A DNA stretch of 64,000 nt from JALOLV01 sp046295175 (GTDB lineage: Bacteria; Bacteroidota; Bacteroidia; Cytophagales; Spirosomataceae). How positions within the stretch are numbered: position 1 is the stretch's first letter; each line of letters starts with the position of its first letter. Shown one piece after another: positions 26,101 to 34,148 of the stretch. A program made the position numbers and the translations under genes. The notes under the pieces are model-generated. The model worked only from the letters and a program-made list of their open reading frames with translations. It was not told the origin of the DNA and ran no database searches. The stretch spans positions 62,001 to 126,000 of the forward strand of contig JBKBNY010000004.1 in the NCBI GenBank assembly GCA_046295175.1, read 5' to 3'.

Positions 26101-26408
26101 GTACTGTCGCTGGTATAAAACCAGTTCTGACCTCCATCAACTGTTTTCCAGATACCGCCGCCTACTGCTCCAAAATAATAAGTGAGTGGTTGGTCTTTGT
26201 GACCTGCCACTGCGAGCGAACGCCCTGCTCTAAAAGGGCCGATGTTTCGCCACTGGAGTTTATTAAAAAGGTTTGGATTAACTTTGGCACTCGGAGTTGA
26301 AATAACGGGAGTTTGATTGATAGAAGGATTTGAGCCTTTCTTTCGCTGTTGTGCATTAATCGATAACGCAATGCCGCAAGCGAGTAGGCAAAGAAAAAAT
26401 CGTTTCAT
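23151..26408 (-). CDS. large secreted BNR/Asp-box repeat protein (sortilin/VPS10-like propeller)
   Basis: This 1085-residue protein has a signal peptide (MKRFFLCLLACGIALSINAQ). Most of it is a beta-propeller made of BNR/Asp-box repeats of the form S/T-x-D-x-G-x-x-W; I count at least nine, for example KTVDGGQNWF, KSTDAGKSW, RSKDGGKTWEH, KSTDGGDTW, VSHDEGHSW, VTRDNGKNW, KTTDYGKTW and VSFDDGETW. The C-terminal 200 residues hold a beta-rich region and a helical section. This family is common in Bacteroidota, often annotated as glycosyl hydrolase (BNR) although catalytic residues of sialidases are not evident here. It is expected in the periplasm or on the cell surface. It has its own promoter at 26446-26472. 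Ligand and enzymatic activity are unknown. Confidence 0.85.
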   Translation of the reverse strand: MKRFFLCLLACGIALSINAQQRKKGSNPSINQTPVISTPSAKVNPNLFNKLQWRNIGPFRAGRSLAVAGHKDQPLTYYFGAVGGGIWKTVDGGQNWFYTSDSTFKSSSVGAIAVAPSDPNVIYVGMGEADMRSNISYGDGVYKSTDAGKSWKFIGLPKADAIATIEVHPTDHNLVYVAAVGNPFAPNKERGVFRSKDGGKTWEHILAKNDSTGAYHVRIDPNNPRVLYATMWQAYRNGHSMSSGGKGCGLYKSTDGGDTWQSLNEKPGMPKGLLGKIGIAVSPANSNRLYAMIENAKGGLYTSYNGGESWQLVNDDKNLWQRPWYYMNLQADPKNENGVIILNVNAFRSYDGGKTIRRINVHHGDTHDVWINPNNPNNYIIGDDGGGEVTFNDGFTFSDIDIPTAQFYHVHVDNDFPYNVYGSQQDNSTVRIASRTNGFSIGVRDWYSVAGGESGYIAIHPKNSKITFGGSYDGFLTKQNAENGQEQNIMVYPENNMGHTSAEKKYRFQWTYPILFSPHDDTRLYCTSQYVHVSHDEGHSWEIISPDLTRNDPKTTGATGGPITLDQTGAEIYATIFTLAESKLEKGNIWAGSDDGYLHVTRDNGKNWTNISLPTSQLGDFALMSMIHPSDFEKGKAYLAATRYMFGDRKPYLFKTTDYGKTWTNISKGIPDDEYTRVVREDPNKAGLLYAGTERGIYVSFDDGETWNSLNLNLPITPIRDLQIHQREKDLVVATHGLSFWILDDITPLHEIKDKLSNSDVQVHLFKPRHSYRMEGGDGGRRGVPTDEGQNAPNGVLVNYYFKEKPKQEVRLQFLTMNNDTIITYSSQKDLKGEPFKVSKDFYEDPKMQRPNSVSTDAGFNRFVWNMRYADATEIQGERAPMWAGNTVGPKVVPGNYKVRLIVGKDIVKEEVAEIRKDPRVETTDAEFKEQFDLLMKIHTKLDETHKSINQIRQIRKSVNEYMNTVKDTTLISKFQKITKPMLKNLEDLEQAIMQNKAKATQDLLAYPIRLNDKIAGVASVVSSSDSKPTKASYDVYNDLSGKIDATSNKLKKIVDEDVPAFNKMVSENQIPAINLNQPKKRPSL

Positions 26409-26445
26409 GTTTATATTAATAGTTTAGAGGTACGAAGTGTACACA

Positions 26446-26472
26446 CAAATATAGAATTTATTTGTGGTGCAA
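26446..26472 (-). promoter_or_regulatory. Bacteroidota-type promoter for the BNR-repeat gene
   Basis: On the minus strand TTG (26472-26470), a 16-bp spacer and TATATTTG (26453-26446) match the TTG / TAnnTTTG layout. The -7 box ends 37 bp before the ATG at 26408. Confidence 0.5.
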
Positions 26473-26591
26473 GAGTAAAAAATGGCGATTTAGTGGTTAA
26501 AAATTTCACACTGAAAAACCCTTTAAATAAAATTTAAAAAAATGATTGGAATTTGTCAGTCTAATTAGCAAATTTCGACAAAAAATACACT

Positions 26592-27137
26592 TTGCTCAAA
26601 CCCGAAACCAATAAAAAAACTCCTTTTTTACTCCAAAAGTCTTTGGTGTGGTTTCTGTTTTGTCTTTTTATTTTCAATAACTTCATTTCTTTTCTCTTCC
26701 TTGAATCCCAGATTATCATTGCTCGAAAAGAAGTAAAAGAGAAGATAATTTCCAAAATCCCGAAAAATCATTTGGTTGAAATCATTAAACCATTGGGTTT
26801 TGATGAACATGAGTTTGAACTCGACGGAATCATGTATGACGTGGTTGAGAAGAAAGAATCTGATGGACAATTGGTTTTGCTCTGTTTTGCCGATTTGAAT
26901 GAAACCGAGCTCAATCACAAATTAGATAAGCAAATTGAAAAGAATTTAGATAGTAATCCGATAAAAAATGGTAAGGATAAAAAAATCATTGATTATGTGA
27001 AGGTAATTTATGATGAGGTGTTTTTTGAAAACATTTCATTTTTAAGTTATCAATCTGCAACAAAATCAAATTTTAAATATCATCAATTCAGCAGTGAGGT
27101 TTCGATAAATACGCCTTCACCTCCTCCCAAATGTTAA
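26592..27137 (+). CDS. hypothetical membrane-anchored protein upstream of a TonB receptor
   Basis: The frame has no ATG in its first half; TTG at 26592 is the first usable start, and TTG/GTG codons about 15 residues later are alternatives. The product of about 181 residues has one hydrophobic segment (residues 17-38) followed by a soluble region rich in Lys, Glu and Asn, and ends with SINTPSPPPKC. I do not recognise the family. It lies 82 bp upstream of a TonB-dependent receptor on the same strand, so the two may form a unit, for instance as a sensor or lipoprotein-like accessory. The Pro-Pro-Pro-Lys-Cys end is unusual. Coding potential is supported by the uninterrupted frame and ordinary codon use. 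Confidence 0.6.
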   Translation: MLKPETNKKTPFLLQKSLVWFLFCLFIFNNFISFLFLESQIIIARKEVKEKIISKIPKNHLVEIIKPLGFDEHEFELDGIMYDVVEKKESDGQLVLLCFADLNETELNHKLDKQIEKNLDSNPIKNGKDKKIIDYVKVIYDEVFFENISFLSYQSATKSNFKYHQFSSEVSINTPSPPPKC

Positions 27138-27218
27138 TCATTAAATAGTTTGTTACCTCGACGAGTTGATTGAAATAATCATCTCGAAGTATTTGTTTAT
27201 ACACTATTTAAATGATTT

Positions 27219-29396
27219 ATGATGAAGTATTTCCTCTACTTTATAACAATATTTAGTGTTCAAATTGCTAATGCTCAAACCGATTCGACAGAGCGAAACC
27301 TCAATCTGAATGAAGTGGTGGTTTCGAGCAACAAATTTGAACAACTTCGTAAAGAATCACCCAATCAGATTGAGTTGATTTCAAAAAAACAAATTGCATT
27401 TCAGAATGCAGTTAATACCGCAAATTTGCTCGAACAATCGGGTAATGTGTTTGTTCAACGCAGCCAATCAGGTGGTGGAAGCCCAGTTTTGAGAGGATTT
27501 GAAGCAAGTCGTGTATTAATTGTGATTGATGGAATCAGAATGAACAATGCAATTTACCGAGCTGGGCACCTACAAAATGTATTAAGAATTGACCAAAGTA
27601 TGCTCGAAAGAGCCGAAGTAATATTTGGGCCAAGTTCTGTACTTTATGGCAGCGATGCTTTAGGTGGCGTGATGCACTTCCGTTCGAGAAATCCTGAACT
27701 TAACAAAATTGGTGCAAATGCTTATGTAAGATATTCATCGGCAATTTCTGAAAAAACAGGACATGTTGATTTGAATCTCGGTGGAAAAAGATTTGGCTCA
27801 TTGACCAGTTTTACATTCTCAGATTTTGGAGATGTTATTCAAGGAGCAAATCGCTCAGAAAAATATCCAGATTTCGGCAAAAGACCATTTTATGTAGAAA
27901 GACAAGGCGATAAAGATGTTTCGATTGCTAATTCTAATGTAAATAAGCAAGTTGGAAGTGAATATAAACAATATGATTTCTTGCAAAAATTTACTTACCA
28001 AGCATCAGACAAAGTAAAACACATTTTGAATCTTCAATATTCAAATACGACGGATGTTCCGCGTTATGACCGATTGACCGAAGTACGAAACAACGCACCA
28101 CGTTTTGCTGAATGGTATTATGGTCCTGAAAAAAGATTAATGGCAGCGTATCAGTTAGAATTGAAAGGCTCATCTGCCTACGATAAAGCATTTATATCGG
28201 CTGCTTATCAAGACATCGAAGAGAGTCGAATTTCAAGGAGTTTCAATAATGTAAATCGCAAAAGCCAGTTTGAACACGTTAAAGTTTATTCATTAAATGC
28301 CGATTTCCAGAAGTCTGTCAATAAAAACACGTTCAATTATGGTTTAGAAGTGGTATCTAATGATGTGAATTCGACCGCGATATTTACAACAATCACAACC
28401 GGAGCAGAACGTAAGGCTGATACACGATACCCAGACGGTCAAAACAAAATGAATACTTGGGCTGCTTATCTAACTGACAATTTTAAATTTTCTGATAAAT
28501 TAATTGGTCAAATCGGTCTTAGATACAGCGGTTCGAGTCTTTCAGCCGAATTCATCGAAAAATCTTTTTTCCCATTTCCATTTAATTCTATCGAGCAGAA
28601 AAGTAATGCTCTAACAGGAAACTTAGGTTTAATTTTTAATCCAACCGATAAAACTAAGCTCAGCATTTTAGGTTCTTCTGGTTATCGCACGCCCAATATT
28701 GACGATTTAGCAAAAGTTTTCGATTCGGTTTCTGGTACTTTGGTTGTACCAAATCCTGACATTAAACCTGAATATACTTACAACGGAGAAATTACTTTGA
28801 GTCAGAAAATTGGTGATAGAATCAGAATCGAAGGAACATATTTTTACACCAAGTTCCAGAATGCAATTGTGGTTGATGCATTTACACTCAACGGACAAAG
28901 TACTGTAAGTTACAATGGAGTTCAGAGCAAGGTAATGGCTTCGCAAAACAAAGCAAAAGCAACCGTAAACGGATGGAATATCAACTTTTATGCAAATTTA
29001 ATGGATGGTTTGACACTTAGTAGCACATTAAACTCAACTCAGGGCATCATAAATGATGATAAAAAGACACCTTTAGACCATATTCCGCCGATGTTTGGCA
29101 GAACTGGACTCAAATATCAGAAAAAAGCTCTCCAAATTGAGGTATTTAGCATTTATAACGGCTGGAAAAATCTCAAAGATTACAGCCCAAGTGGCGAAGA
29201 TAACCTCATATACGCAACAGCCGATGGCATGCCTTCGTGGTGGACTTTGAATTTAAGAACAGCGTATCAAGTGCAAAAAAATATTCAAATTCAAATGGCT
29301 TGTGAGAATATCCTCGATAGAAACTATCGAACTTTTGCTTCTGGGATTTCTTCTCCTGGACGCAATTTCGTCATAACGCTTAGAGGAGGATTTTAA
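27219..29396 (+). CDS. TonB-dependent outer-membrane receptor
   Basis: This 725-residue protein has a signal peptide (cleavage near residue 20, IANAQ), an N-terminal plug domain (LNEVVVSSNKFEQLR to SDALGGVMHFRSR, including GSPVLRGFEASRVLIVIDG) and a 22-strand-type barrel ending in ...RNFVITLRGGF. The barrel holds GYRTPNIDDL and VPNPDIKPE, which resemble the FRAP and NPNL boxes of haem/haemoglobin receptors. There is no N-terminal carboxypeptidase-regulatory domain and no SusD partner, so it is not a typical SusC. It imports a ligand across the outer membrane with TonB energy. Haem or a metal complex is a reasonable guess only. A hairpin at 29400-29442 follows the stop. Confidence 0.9.
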   Translation: MMKYFLYFITIFSVQIANAQTDSTERNLNLNEVVVSSNKFEQLRKESPNQIELISKKQIAFQNAVNTANLLEQSGNVFVQRSQSGGGSPVLRGFEASRVLIVIDGIRMNNAIYRAGHLQNVLRIDQSMLERAEVIFGPSSVLYGSDALGGVMHFRSRNPELNKIGANAYVRYSSAISEKTGHVDLNLGGKRFGSLTSFTFSDFGDVIQGANRSEKYPDFGKRPFYVERQGDKDVSIANSNVNKQVGSEYKQYDFLQKFTYQASDKVKHILNLQYSNTTDVPRYDRLTEVRNNAPRFAEWYYGPEKRLMAAYQLELKGSSAYDKAFISAAYQDIEESRISRSFNNVNRKSQFEHVKVYSLNADFQKSVNKNTFNYGLEVVSNDVNSTAIFTTITTGAERKADTRYPDGQNKMNTWAAYLTDNFKFSDKLIGQIGLRYSGSSLSAEFIEKSFFPFPFNSIEQKSNALTGNLGLIFNPTDKTKLSILGSSGYRTPNIDDLAKVFDSVSGTLVVPNPDIKPEYTYNGEITLSQKIGDRIRIEGTYFYTKFQNAIVVDAFTLNGQSTVSYNGVQSKVMASQNKAKATVNGWNINFYANLMDGLTLSSTLNSTQGIINDDKKTPLDHIPPMFGRTGLKYQKKALQIEVFSIYNGWKNLKDYSPSGEDNLIYATADGMPSWWTLNLRTAYQVQKNIQIQMACENILDRNYRTFASGISSPGRNFVITLRGGF

Positions 29397-29399
29397 CTT

Positions 29400-29442
29400 C
29401 TAAACCCACCAACCTAAAAAGGTTTTGGGTTGGTGGGTTTAG
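29400..29442 (+). terminator. 15-bp hairpin after the TonB receptor gene
   Basis: CTAAACCCACCAACC (29400-29414) pairs perfectly with its complement at 29428-29442. The stem is strong, but no clear T-run follows, so it may act as a terminator or an mRNA-stabilising structure. Confidence 0.6.
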
Positions 29443-29643
29443 TTAACTCATTATCAATACTTTAGATAATGCCAATACGTTTCATCTGAAAATATTATTT
29501 GAAAAAACAAAAAATCCACAGCGTTTAGAAACTTACGTTCGTCTTGATAATTAAATGAAACCAAAGAAAATTGTGATACAACCAATTCAGTTTTAATTTA
29601 ATTATCAAATAAAATTTTTAGGTTAAGCAAAAATACTCACGGT

Positions 29644-30186
29644 TTGTCATCACTACGAAATATTTCGCAGGTAGTAGAGGATTGTATTCAAGGAAAAGAA
29701 AGTGCCATGAAAGCATTTTATGAGCATTTTCATGGATTTGCTTTGGGTGTTTGCATGAGTTATGCCGAAAATCGCGACGATGCTTTGGAGATGATGAATG
29801 ACGGTTTCCTTAAAATTTTTAAAAATCTACACAAAGTCGAGAATCTTGAAACCATTAAGGCTTGGATAAGAAGAGTCATGGTGAATATAGCCATCGACTA
29901 CCATAGAAGAAACGTAAAAAGACAGTCAACACCATTGACCGAAAATGAAGTTAGCCACGATTATGGCGATGAAAATATTTATGCCGTGCTATCTTCAGAA
30001 GATATTATTGAAGCTATTCAAAGACTCCCTCAAACCTACCGAACTGTATTTAATCTTTACGTTATCGAAGGATACTCGCATAAAGAAATCGGCGATTTAT
30101 TGAACGTTGCCGAAAGTACCTCGCGTGCTCATCTCTCGGTTGCAAACTCAATGTTGCGGAAGTACTTGAATAAATTGATGAATTGA
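29644..30186 (+). CDS. ECF-type RNA polymerase sigma factor
   Basis: The frame opens with TTG at 29644; the first ATG (29707) would cut into the sigma-2 region, so TTG is preferred. The 180-residue protein has sigma region 2 (GFALGVCMSYAENRDDALEMMNDGFLKIF...AWIRRVMVNIAIDYHRR) and region 4 with a helix-turn-helix (LPQTYRTVFNLYVIEGYSHKEI, then AESTSRAHL). It should direct RNA polymerase to a small regulon. Its stop is one base from the ATG of a membrane protein with an anti-sigma-like arrangement (30188-31411), so the pair is very likely a sigma/anti-sigma module. The target promoter is unknown. Confidence 0.9.
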   Translation: MSSLRNISQVVEDCIQGKESAMKAFYEHFHGFALGVCMSYAENRDDALEMMNDGFLKIFKNLHKVENLETIKAWIRRVMVNIAIDYHRRNVKRQSTPLTENEVSHDYGDENIYAVLSSEDIIEAIQRLPQTYRTVFNLYVIEGYSHKEIGDLLNVAESTSRAHLSVANSMLRKYLNKLMN

Positions 30187-30187
30187 C

Positions 30188-31411
30188 ATGAAAGACAACG
30201 AACAGTTACATAAAATCATAAAATCAAAGCTTGAGTCGTATCAACCGCCTTTTGAAGACTCCGATTGGCAAGTGATGCAAAAACGGCTCAAACAAGACAA
30301 TTTTTATTCAAACCTCAAAATTGCCTCAGTGTTAGCAGGTTTAGCGGCTATTTTTTTCGTCGGAATTACATTCAACAACAAAAAAACAGATAGTGAAAGC
30401 ATACAAACAAAAGTTCAAACTTCATCAAAAGATTACCTAACAACAAACAAACCAATTAAAGACAAACCTAAAGATGAAACAAAAACTACCGTCCACACAA
30501 CTAAAAGTATTAAATCTGTTCAAGTAGTTGAGCAGCAGACACCAGTCGAAAATCCAAATCCAATACCTCCACAAAACGAACTAACAGTAGCAGAACCAGA
30601 ACCAATTGATGTTGAAGTAGATAAAATCAAAAGCCCAAAAATTGAGTTTAGTAGTCAATACCAAAAGGCTTTGGCCGAAAGAGAAATCAGGTTTTTGGCG
30701 GCAAATGCGACATCGATGAGCGATAAAATCTCAAAAGTAAGAGCATTGGGTCGTACTTTTGAATTGACCACTTACCAAGCATTAGACCGCAACATTGACA
30801 AATGGAAGAATATCGTAATCGTTTGCGATATAACTTCAAGTATGTTTGTTTATACGACTCAGCTTTTTGATTGGATGTCGGAAAACAAAGAAAATACGAC
30901 TATTAAAGGAATCGTATTTTTTACTGATTGTGATAGTCTCGGCAATCAGAAAAAAGGTAGAATGCCAGCTAAAATGTTTTCGGTTCGTGATAAAAACGAA
31001 GACATGCTTTGGAACACCATGTTTTCGGCAATTAACAATTCTGAAAATAATAAAGACAAACCTGAGAATAACCTTGAAGCCGCACTATATGCCATCAATA
31101 ATTTTAAGGATATTGACGAAGTGGTAATGATTGCCGATAACAGCAGTCCAGTAAAAGACATCGACTTGCTTTCAAAGGTTAAAAAGCCGATTCACTTGAT
31201 ATTATGCGGTGAAACCTACAATCGAAAATTGGCATTTCAGGAAGACTATCTCAAAATTGCAAAAAAAACAAAAGGCTCGATTCATACCCTCGAAGACGAT
31301 ATTCAGGATGTAACCAAAATCAAAAACAAAACTATTGTTAGGGTAGGCAACATTTATTTCAGATACGAAAAAGGGAAATTTAACCCAACTAAGTTTTTGA
31401 CGAGACCTTAA
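30188..31411 (+). CDS. putative anti-sigma-type membrane protein with von Willebrand A-like domain
   Basis: This 407-residue protein has a cytoplasmic N-terminus of about 37 residues with a conserved Trp (SDWQVMQKRL), one transmembrane segment (about 43-60), a Pro/Thr/Gln-rich periplasmic linker (to about residue 150) and a C-terminal domain resembling von Willebrand factor A. That domain has alternating hydrophobic strands, a MIDAS-like DITSS motif (near residue 217), VVMIADNSSPVKD near 315 and HLILCGE. The gene starts one base after the sigma factor stop. The short N-terminus matches the layout of Bacteroidota anti-sigma factors, and the A-domain may be the signal-sensing or protein-binding part. 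The combination is unusual and the anti-sigma role is inferred from position. A terminator follows. Confidence 0.7.
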   Translation: MKDNEQLHKIIKSKLESYQPPFEDSDWQVMQKRLKQDNFYSNLKIASVLAGLAAIFFVGITFNNKKTDSESIQTKVQTSSKDYLTTNKPIKDKPKDETKTTVHTTKSIKSVQVVEQQTPVENPNPIPPQNELTVAEPEPIDVEVDKIKSPKIEFSSQYQKALAEREIRFLAANATSMSDKISKVRALGRTFELTTYQALDRNIDKWKNIVIVCDITSSMFVYTTQLFDWMSENKENTTIKGIVFFTDCDSLGNQKKGRMPAKMFSVRDKNEDMLWNTMFSAINNSENNKDKPENNLEAALYAINNFKDIDEVVMIADNSSPVKDIDLLSKVKKPIHLILCGETYNRKLAFQEDYLKIAKKTKGSIHTLEDDIQDVTKIKNKTIVRVGNIYFRYEKGKFNPTKFLTRP

Positions 31412-31435
31412 CTAAACATACATATTTTATTTTTT

Positions 31436-31464
31436 AAAACCATCGAGTAAAACTCGATGGTTTT
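31436..31464 (+). terminator. terminator after the sigma/vWA unit
   Basis: AAAACCATCGAGT and ACTCGATGGTTTT form a perfect 13-bp stem with an AAA loop. It lies 25 bp after the stop codon at 31411. Confidence 0.8.
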
Positions 31465-31465
31465 G

Positions 31466-31473
31466 TATTTTTG
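31466..31473 (+). promoter_or_regulatory. candidate -7 box TATTTTTG for the EEP-family gene
   Basis: TATTTTTG matches TAnnTTTG and ends 20 bp before the ATG at 31494. It directly abuts the preceding terminator. Confidence 0.45.
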
Positions 31474-31493
31474 TACAAAACCAGAATAAAAAA

Positions 31494-32339
31494 ATGACAA
31501 AAAAAATTCTACTATTACTTAACTTATTACTGATAACTCTTGGTGCTTCGGCACAAATCAAGGTTATGACATTTAATATCCGATACGATACCTCAAACGA
31601 TGGAATTAATCAATGGAGTAACCGAAAAGACAGAGTTGCAGAACTTATCAAGTACAACGAATCTGATTTTATAGGGATGCAAGAAGCCCTCATCAATCAA
31701 ATCAAAGATTTACAAGAGAGACTACCAAATCATAAATGGATTGGCGTTGGGCGAGATGATGGAAAAGAAGAAGGTGAGTTTTCGCCAATTTTTTACAATA
31801 AAAATAAATTTGCATTGTTAAAAAGCAATACGTTTTGGTTGAGCGATAGTTGCGACAAAGTTGGTTTTGGATGGGATGCCGCTTGTCGAAGGGTTGTTAC
31901 TTATGGTTTATTTAAGGAAATCAAAACTGGAAAAACTTTTTATGTTTTCAATACGCATTTCGACCACAAAGGTCAAGTTGCTCGACGTGAAAGTGCGAAA
32001 TTAGTACTAAGAAAGATTCAAGAAATCGCTGGTAAAAAAGCAAGTATTTTGACAGGGGACTTTAATGCAACTCCAGAAGACGAACCAATCAAAATATTAG
32101 TTGATGAAACAAACCCTAATAAACTGATTGATTCAGAAAAAATCAGTAAAATGCCACACTTTGGGCCTTATGGAACATTCAACGGTTTCAAAGGTGAAGA
32201 AAACCCAAAAAGTCATATAGATTACATCTTCGTTAAAAATGGTGTCAAATGCCTAAAACATGCAACCCATTCGGATGCTTGGGAAGGCCTTTATCCATCC
32301 GACCATTTTCCTGTAAGTGCCACTTTGGTTATTCCATAA
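31494..32339 (+). CDS. secreted endonuclease/exonuclease/phosphatase family protein
   Basis: This 281-residue protein has a signal peptide (cleavage near residue 21, GASAQ) and an EEP (DNase I-like) fold. Catalytic motifs are visible: MTFNIRYD near residue 25, FIGMQEAL (metal-binding Glu), TGDFNATPED near 183, HIDYIFV near 243 and SDHFPVSATL at the C-terminus (His-Asp pair). Members hydrolyse phosphodiester or phosphomonoester bonds in DNA, lipids or inositol phosphates. Secretion makes a DNA-repair role unlikely; phosphate scavenging or lipid/nucleic acid breakdown in the periplasm is more plausible. It is monocistronic, bounded by terminators. Confidence 0.88.
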   Translation: MTKKILLLLNLLLITLGASAQIKVMTFNIRYDTSNDGINQWSNRKDRVAELIKYNESDFIGMQEALINQIKDLQERLPNHKWIGVGRDDGKEEGEFSPIFYNKNKFALLKSNTFWLSDSCDKVGFGWDAACRRVVTYGLFKEIKTGKTFYVFNTHFDHKGQVARRESAKLVLRKIQEIAGKKASILTGDFNATPEDEPIKILVDETNPNKLIDSEKISKMPHFGPYGTFNGFKGEENPKSHIDYIFVKNGVKCLKHATHSDAWEGLYPSDHFPVSATLVIP

Positions 32340-32341
32340 AT

Positions 32342-32373
32342 AAAAATCCCTCGAATTTCTTAGAGGGATTTTT
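32342..32373. terminator. bidirectional terminator between EEP and OmpA-like genes
   Basis: AAAAATCCCTC and GAGGGATTTTT form an 11-bp stem around a 10-nt loop, with A/T tracts on both sides, between convergent genes. Confidence 0.85.
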
Positions 32374-32394
32374 ATAAAATTTGATACTAAATTA

Positions 32395-33309
32395 TCACTT
32401 ATCAGGATTCAACAAATCATAGAATTGGTCAAGTTTAGGCATCAAAATGATTCTGGTACGGCGGTTTGTTGCACGACCTTCTGGTGAATCATTCGATGTG
32501 AGTGTGTTAAACTCTCCTCTACCCGCTGCAATCAATTTATTTGGGTCGATTCCGAAATCTTTTTGCAATGCTCTAACAACCGATGTAGAACGTTTTACGC
32601 TCAAATCCCAGTTGTCATCGATACAATCAGTATTGATTTTCACATTGTCGGTATAACCTTCAACCATCACTTCAAGTTCTGGTCTTGATTTTACGATTTG
32701 TGCGATTTTTTCTAAAACAGTATTGGCATTTGAAGTAATCTTGTAGCTTCCGCTCTTGAAAAGCATTTTGTCAGAAAGATTAACCATTACAACTGTTTTG
32801 TCAACTTTTACCTCAACGTCTTGCTCTTCAATACCGCTGCTCAAAACTTTTGTGAGATTAACCGCTAAAGCAAGATTAATCGAATCAGCTTTGGTTTTGG
32901 CTGCTTGAAGACGACCAATATAGCGGTCTTTTTGAGCCAATTGAGCCAAAGTTTTGTCGATGTTGTCATTGGCAGCTTTTGACAATACAGTAAGATTACC
33001 AACTTGCTCCATTTGTTTGTCTCTCAAAGAGCGTAAATCAGCGATTTGGTCTTTCAAATCATTGATTTGTTGTTCTCTTTGTTGAACCTGAGACAAAGCT
33101 GCTACACGTTGGCTTTCGGTGTCTTGCTGTGTTTTTGACATTGCTTCAAGCTTAGTTTTATAATCTTGAACCGTGTCGCCACATTTAACTAAATCACTTT
33201 GAGCTTTGTCGTACTGAGATTGGAGTTCTGTAAATTTTTTCTTCGCAACACATGAAGACATCATTGCTCCGACAAATAATACAAACAGGGGTTTTTGCAA
33301 ACTTTTCAT
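32395..33309 (-). CDS. OmpA-family outer-membrane lipoprotein with coiled coil
   Basis: This 304-residue protein has a lipoprotein signal (lipobox MMSSC, Cys20), a long coiled-coil helix (about residues 25-125, rich in Gln, Lys, Glu and Asp heptads such as SQVQQREQQINDLKDQ) and a C-terminal OmpA-like peptidoglycan-binding domain (about 180-300: VEGYTDNVKIN, AAGRGEFN, PEGRATNRRTRII). It probably anchors the outer membrane to peptidoglycan, or serves as a tether in envelope machines. No operon partner is apparent. Assignment of domains is strong. Confidence 0.92.
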   Translation of the reverse strand: MKSLQKPLFVLFVGAMMSSCVAKKKFTELQSQYDKAQSDLVKCGDTVQDYKTKLEAMSKTQQDTESQRVAALSQVQQREQQINDLKDQIADLRSLRDKQMEQVGNLTVLSKAANDNIDKTLAQLAQKDRYIGRLQAAKTKADSINLALAVNLTKVLSSGIEEQDVEVKVDKTVVMVNLSDKMLFKSGSYKITSNANTVLEKIAQIVKSRPELEVMVEGYTDNVKINTDCIDDNWDLSVKRSTSVVRALQKDFGIDPNKLIAAGRGEFNTLTSNDSPEGRATNRRTRIILMPKLDQFYDLLNPDK

Positions 33310-33534
33310 TTTAGAATAAAATAATCTGGTTTAGGTTGTCACTATCGTAGTCTGAGCTACAAAGTTCGTAATAATATTGCTGTTTAAAAATTATTAAAAA
33401 GTAAATATCGACTACAATCGCTAAAATTCTGACGTAATAGAAAAAAACAATAGCCTAACCATATCGGCAAGGCTGTGTCTCCTAAACTAAATACCCCGTT
33501 TTGTAATAATATTTTTATGAAAATACAAGAATTA

Positions 33535-33819
33535 CTAATTCCATCTGGGATTTGTAATAAGTATTAAAAGAATAAACAATAAATAAATCAATGAAGGAAT
33601 TGCTGTAACAGCAAGTAATAATTTTGCAATAAATAGTTTATTATTTTGATGTAAAAAATAGCCACCGACTAAAATCAAAACTTGTGCGATTATCAAAAAC
33701 AGCCACAAACCCAAATTAAAATTAGAGACTGAGCCATCGGCAATCCCGATTATGAAAAAATAAAATGTGACAATCAATGCAAGAATGTCGATAACCAAAA
33801 AGCTTCTATATAGTATCAT
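33535..33819 (-). CDS. small membrane protein coupled to a LytTR regulator
   Basis: The start chosen is the ATG at 33819 (MILYRSFLVIDIL), which overlaps the TGA of the upstream LytTR gene as ATGA. A longer reading from 33855 would lie within that gene. The 94-residue product has three predicted transmembrane helices separated by short loops and no recognisable domain. Overlap with a DNA-binding LytTR protein suggests a membrane partner that controls the regulator, as with small membrane proteins paired with LytTR regulators in other bacteria. That functional link is inference. Family is unknown. Confidence 0.65.
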   Translation of the reverse strand: MILYRSFLVIDILALIVTFYFFIIGIADGSVSNFNLGLWLFLIIAQVLILVGGYFLHQNNKLFIAKLLLAVTAIPSLIYLLFILLILITNPRWN

Positions 33820-34148
33820 TGGATTTCTGAATTTTTCAGACAAAATGAATCCCATCTTCGTCTCGAAACTTGCAATACCATTTTGTCTGTCATGGTAATT
33901 TTTTTATCTGTTTGGTCGATGTCTTTCACATATTTTGTGTTAATGATAAAAGATTTACTTACTCTTAAAAAGTTATCTGGCAAAACTTTGTTATAAACCC
34001 CAATTGTATAGGCCATCATCTCCTTTCGGCCAGTTTTAAATACAAAACAAGTGTAGTTGAGATTTCCTTCAAGACGAATAATTTCATCATTGGCGTGTTT
34101 AAGGAGGCTTTCGTGCTTACGATTTGGTTTTCTAAATTTAGTTTTCAT
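33816..34148 (-). CDS. stand-alone LytTR DNA-binding protein
   Basis: This 110-residue protein consists almost wholly of a LytTR DNA-binding domain: IIRLEGNLNYTCFVF, the FLRVSKSFIINTKYVKDID core (residues about 60-79) and ITMTDKMVLQVSRRRWDSF at the end. There is no receiver domain, so activity is not controlled by phosphorylation. Its stop overlaps the start of a 94-residue membrane protein (ATGA), so the two are translationally coupled. It probably regulates its own operon or nearby genes. LytTR identification is strong; targets are unknown. Confidence 0.85.
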   Translation of the reverse strand: MKTKFRKPNRKHESLLKHANDEIIRLEGNLNYTCFVFKTGRKEMMAYTIGVYNKVLPDNFLRVSKSFIINTKYVKDIDQTDKKITMTDKMVLQVSRRRWDSFCLKNSEIQ

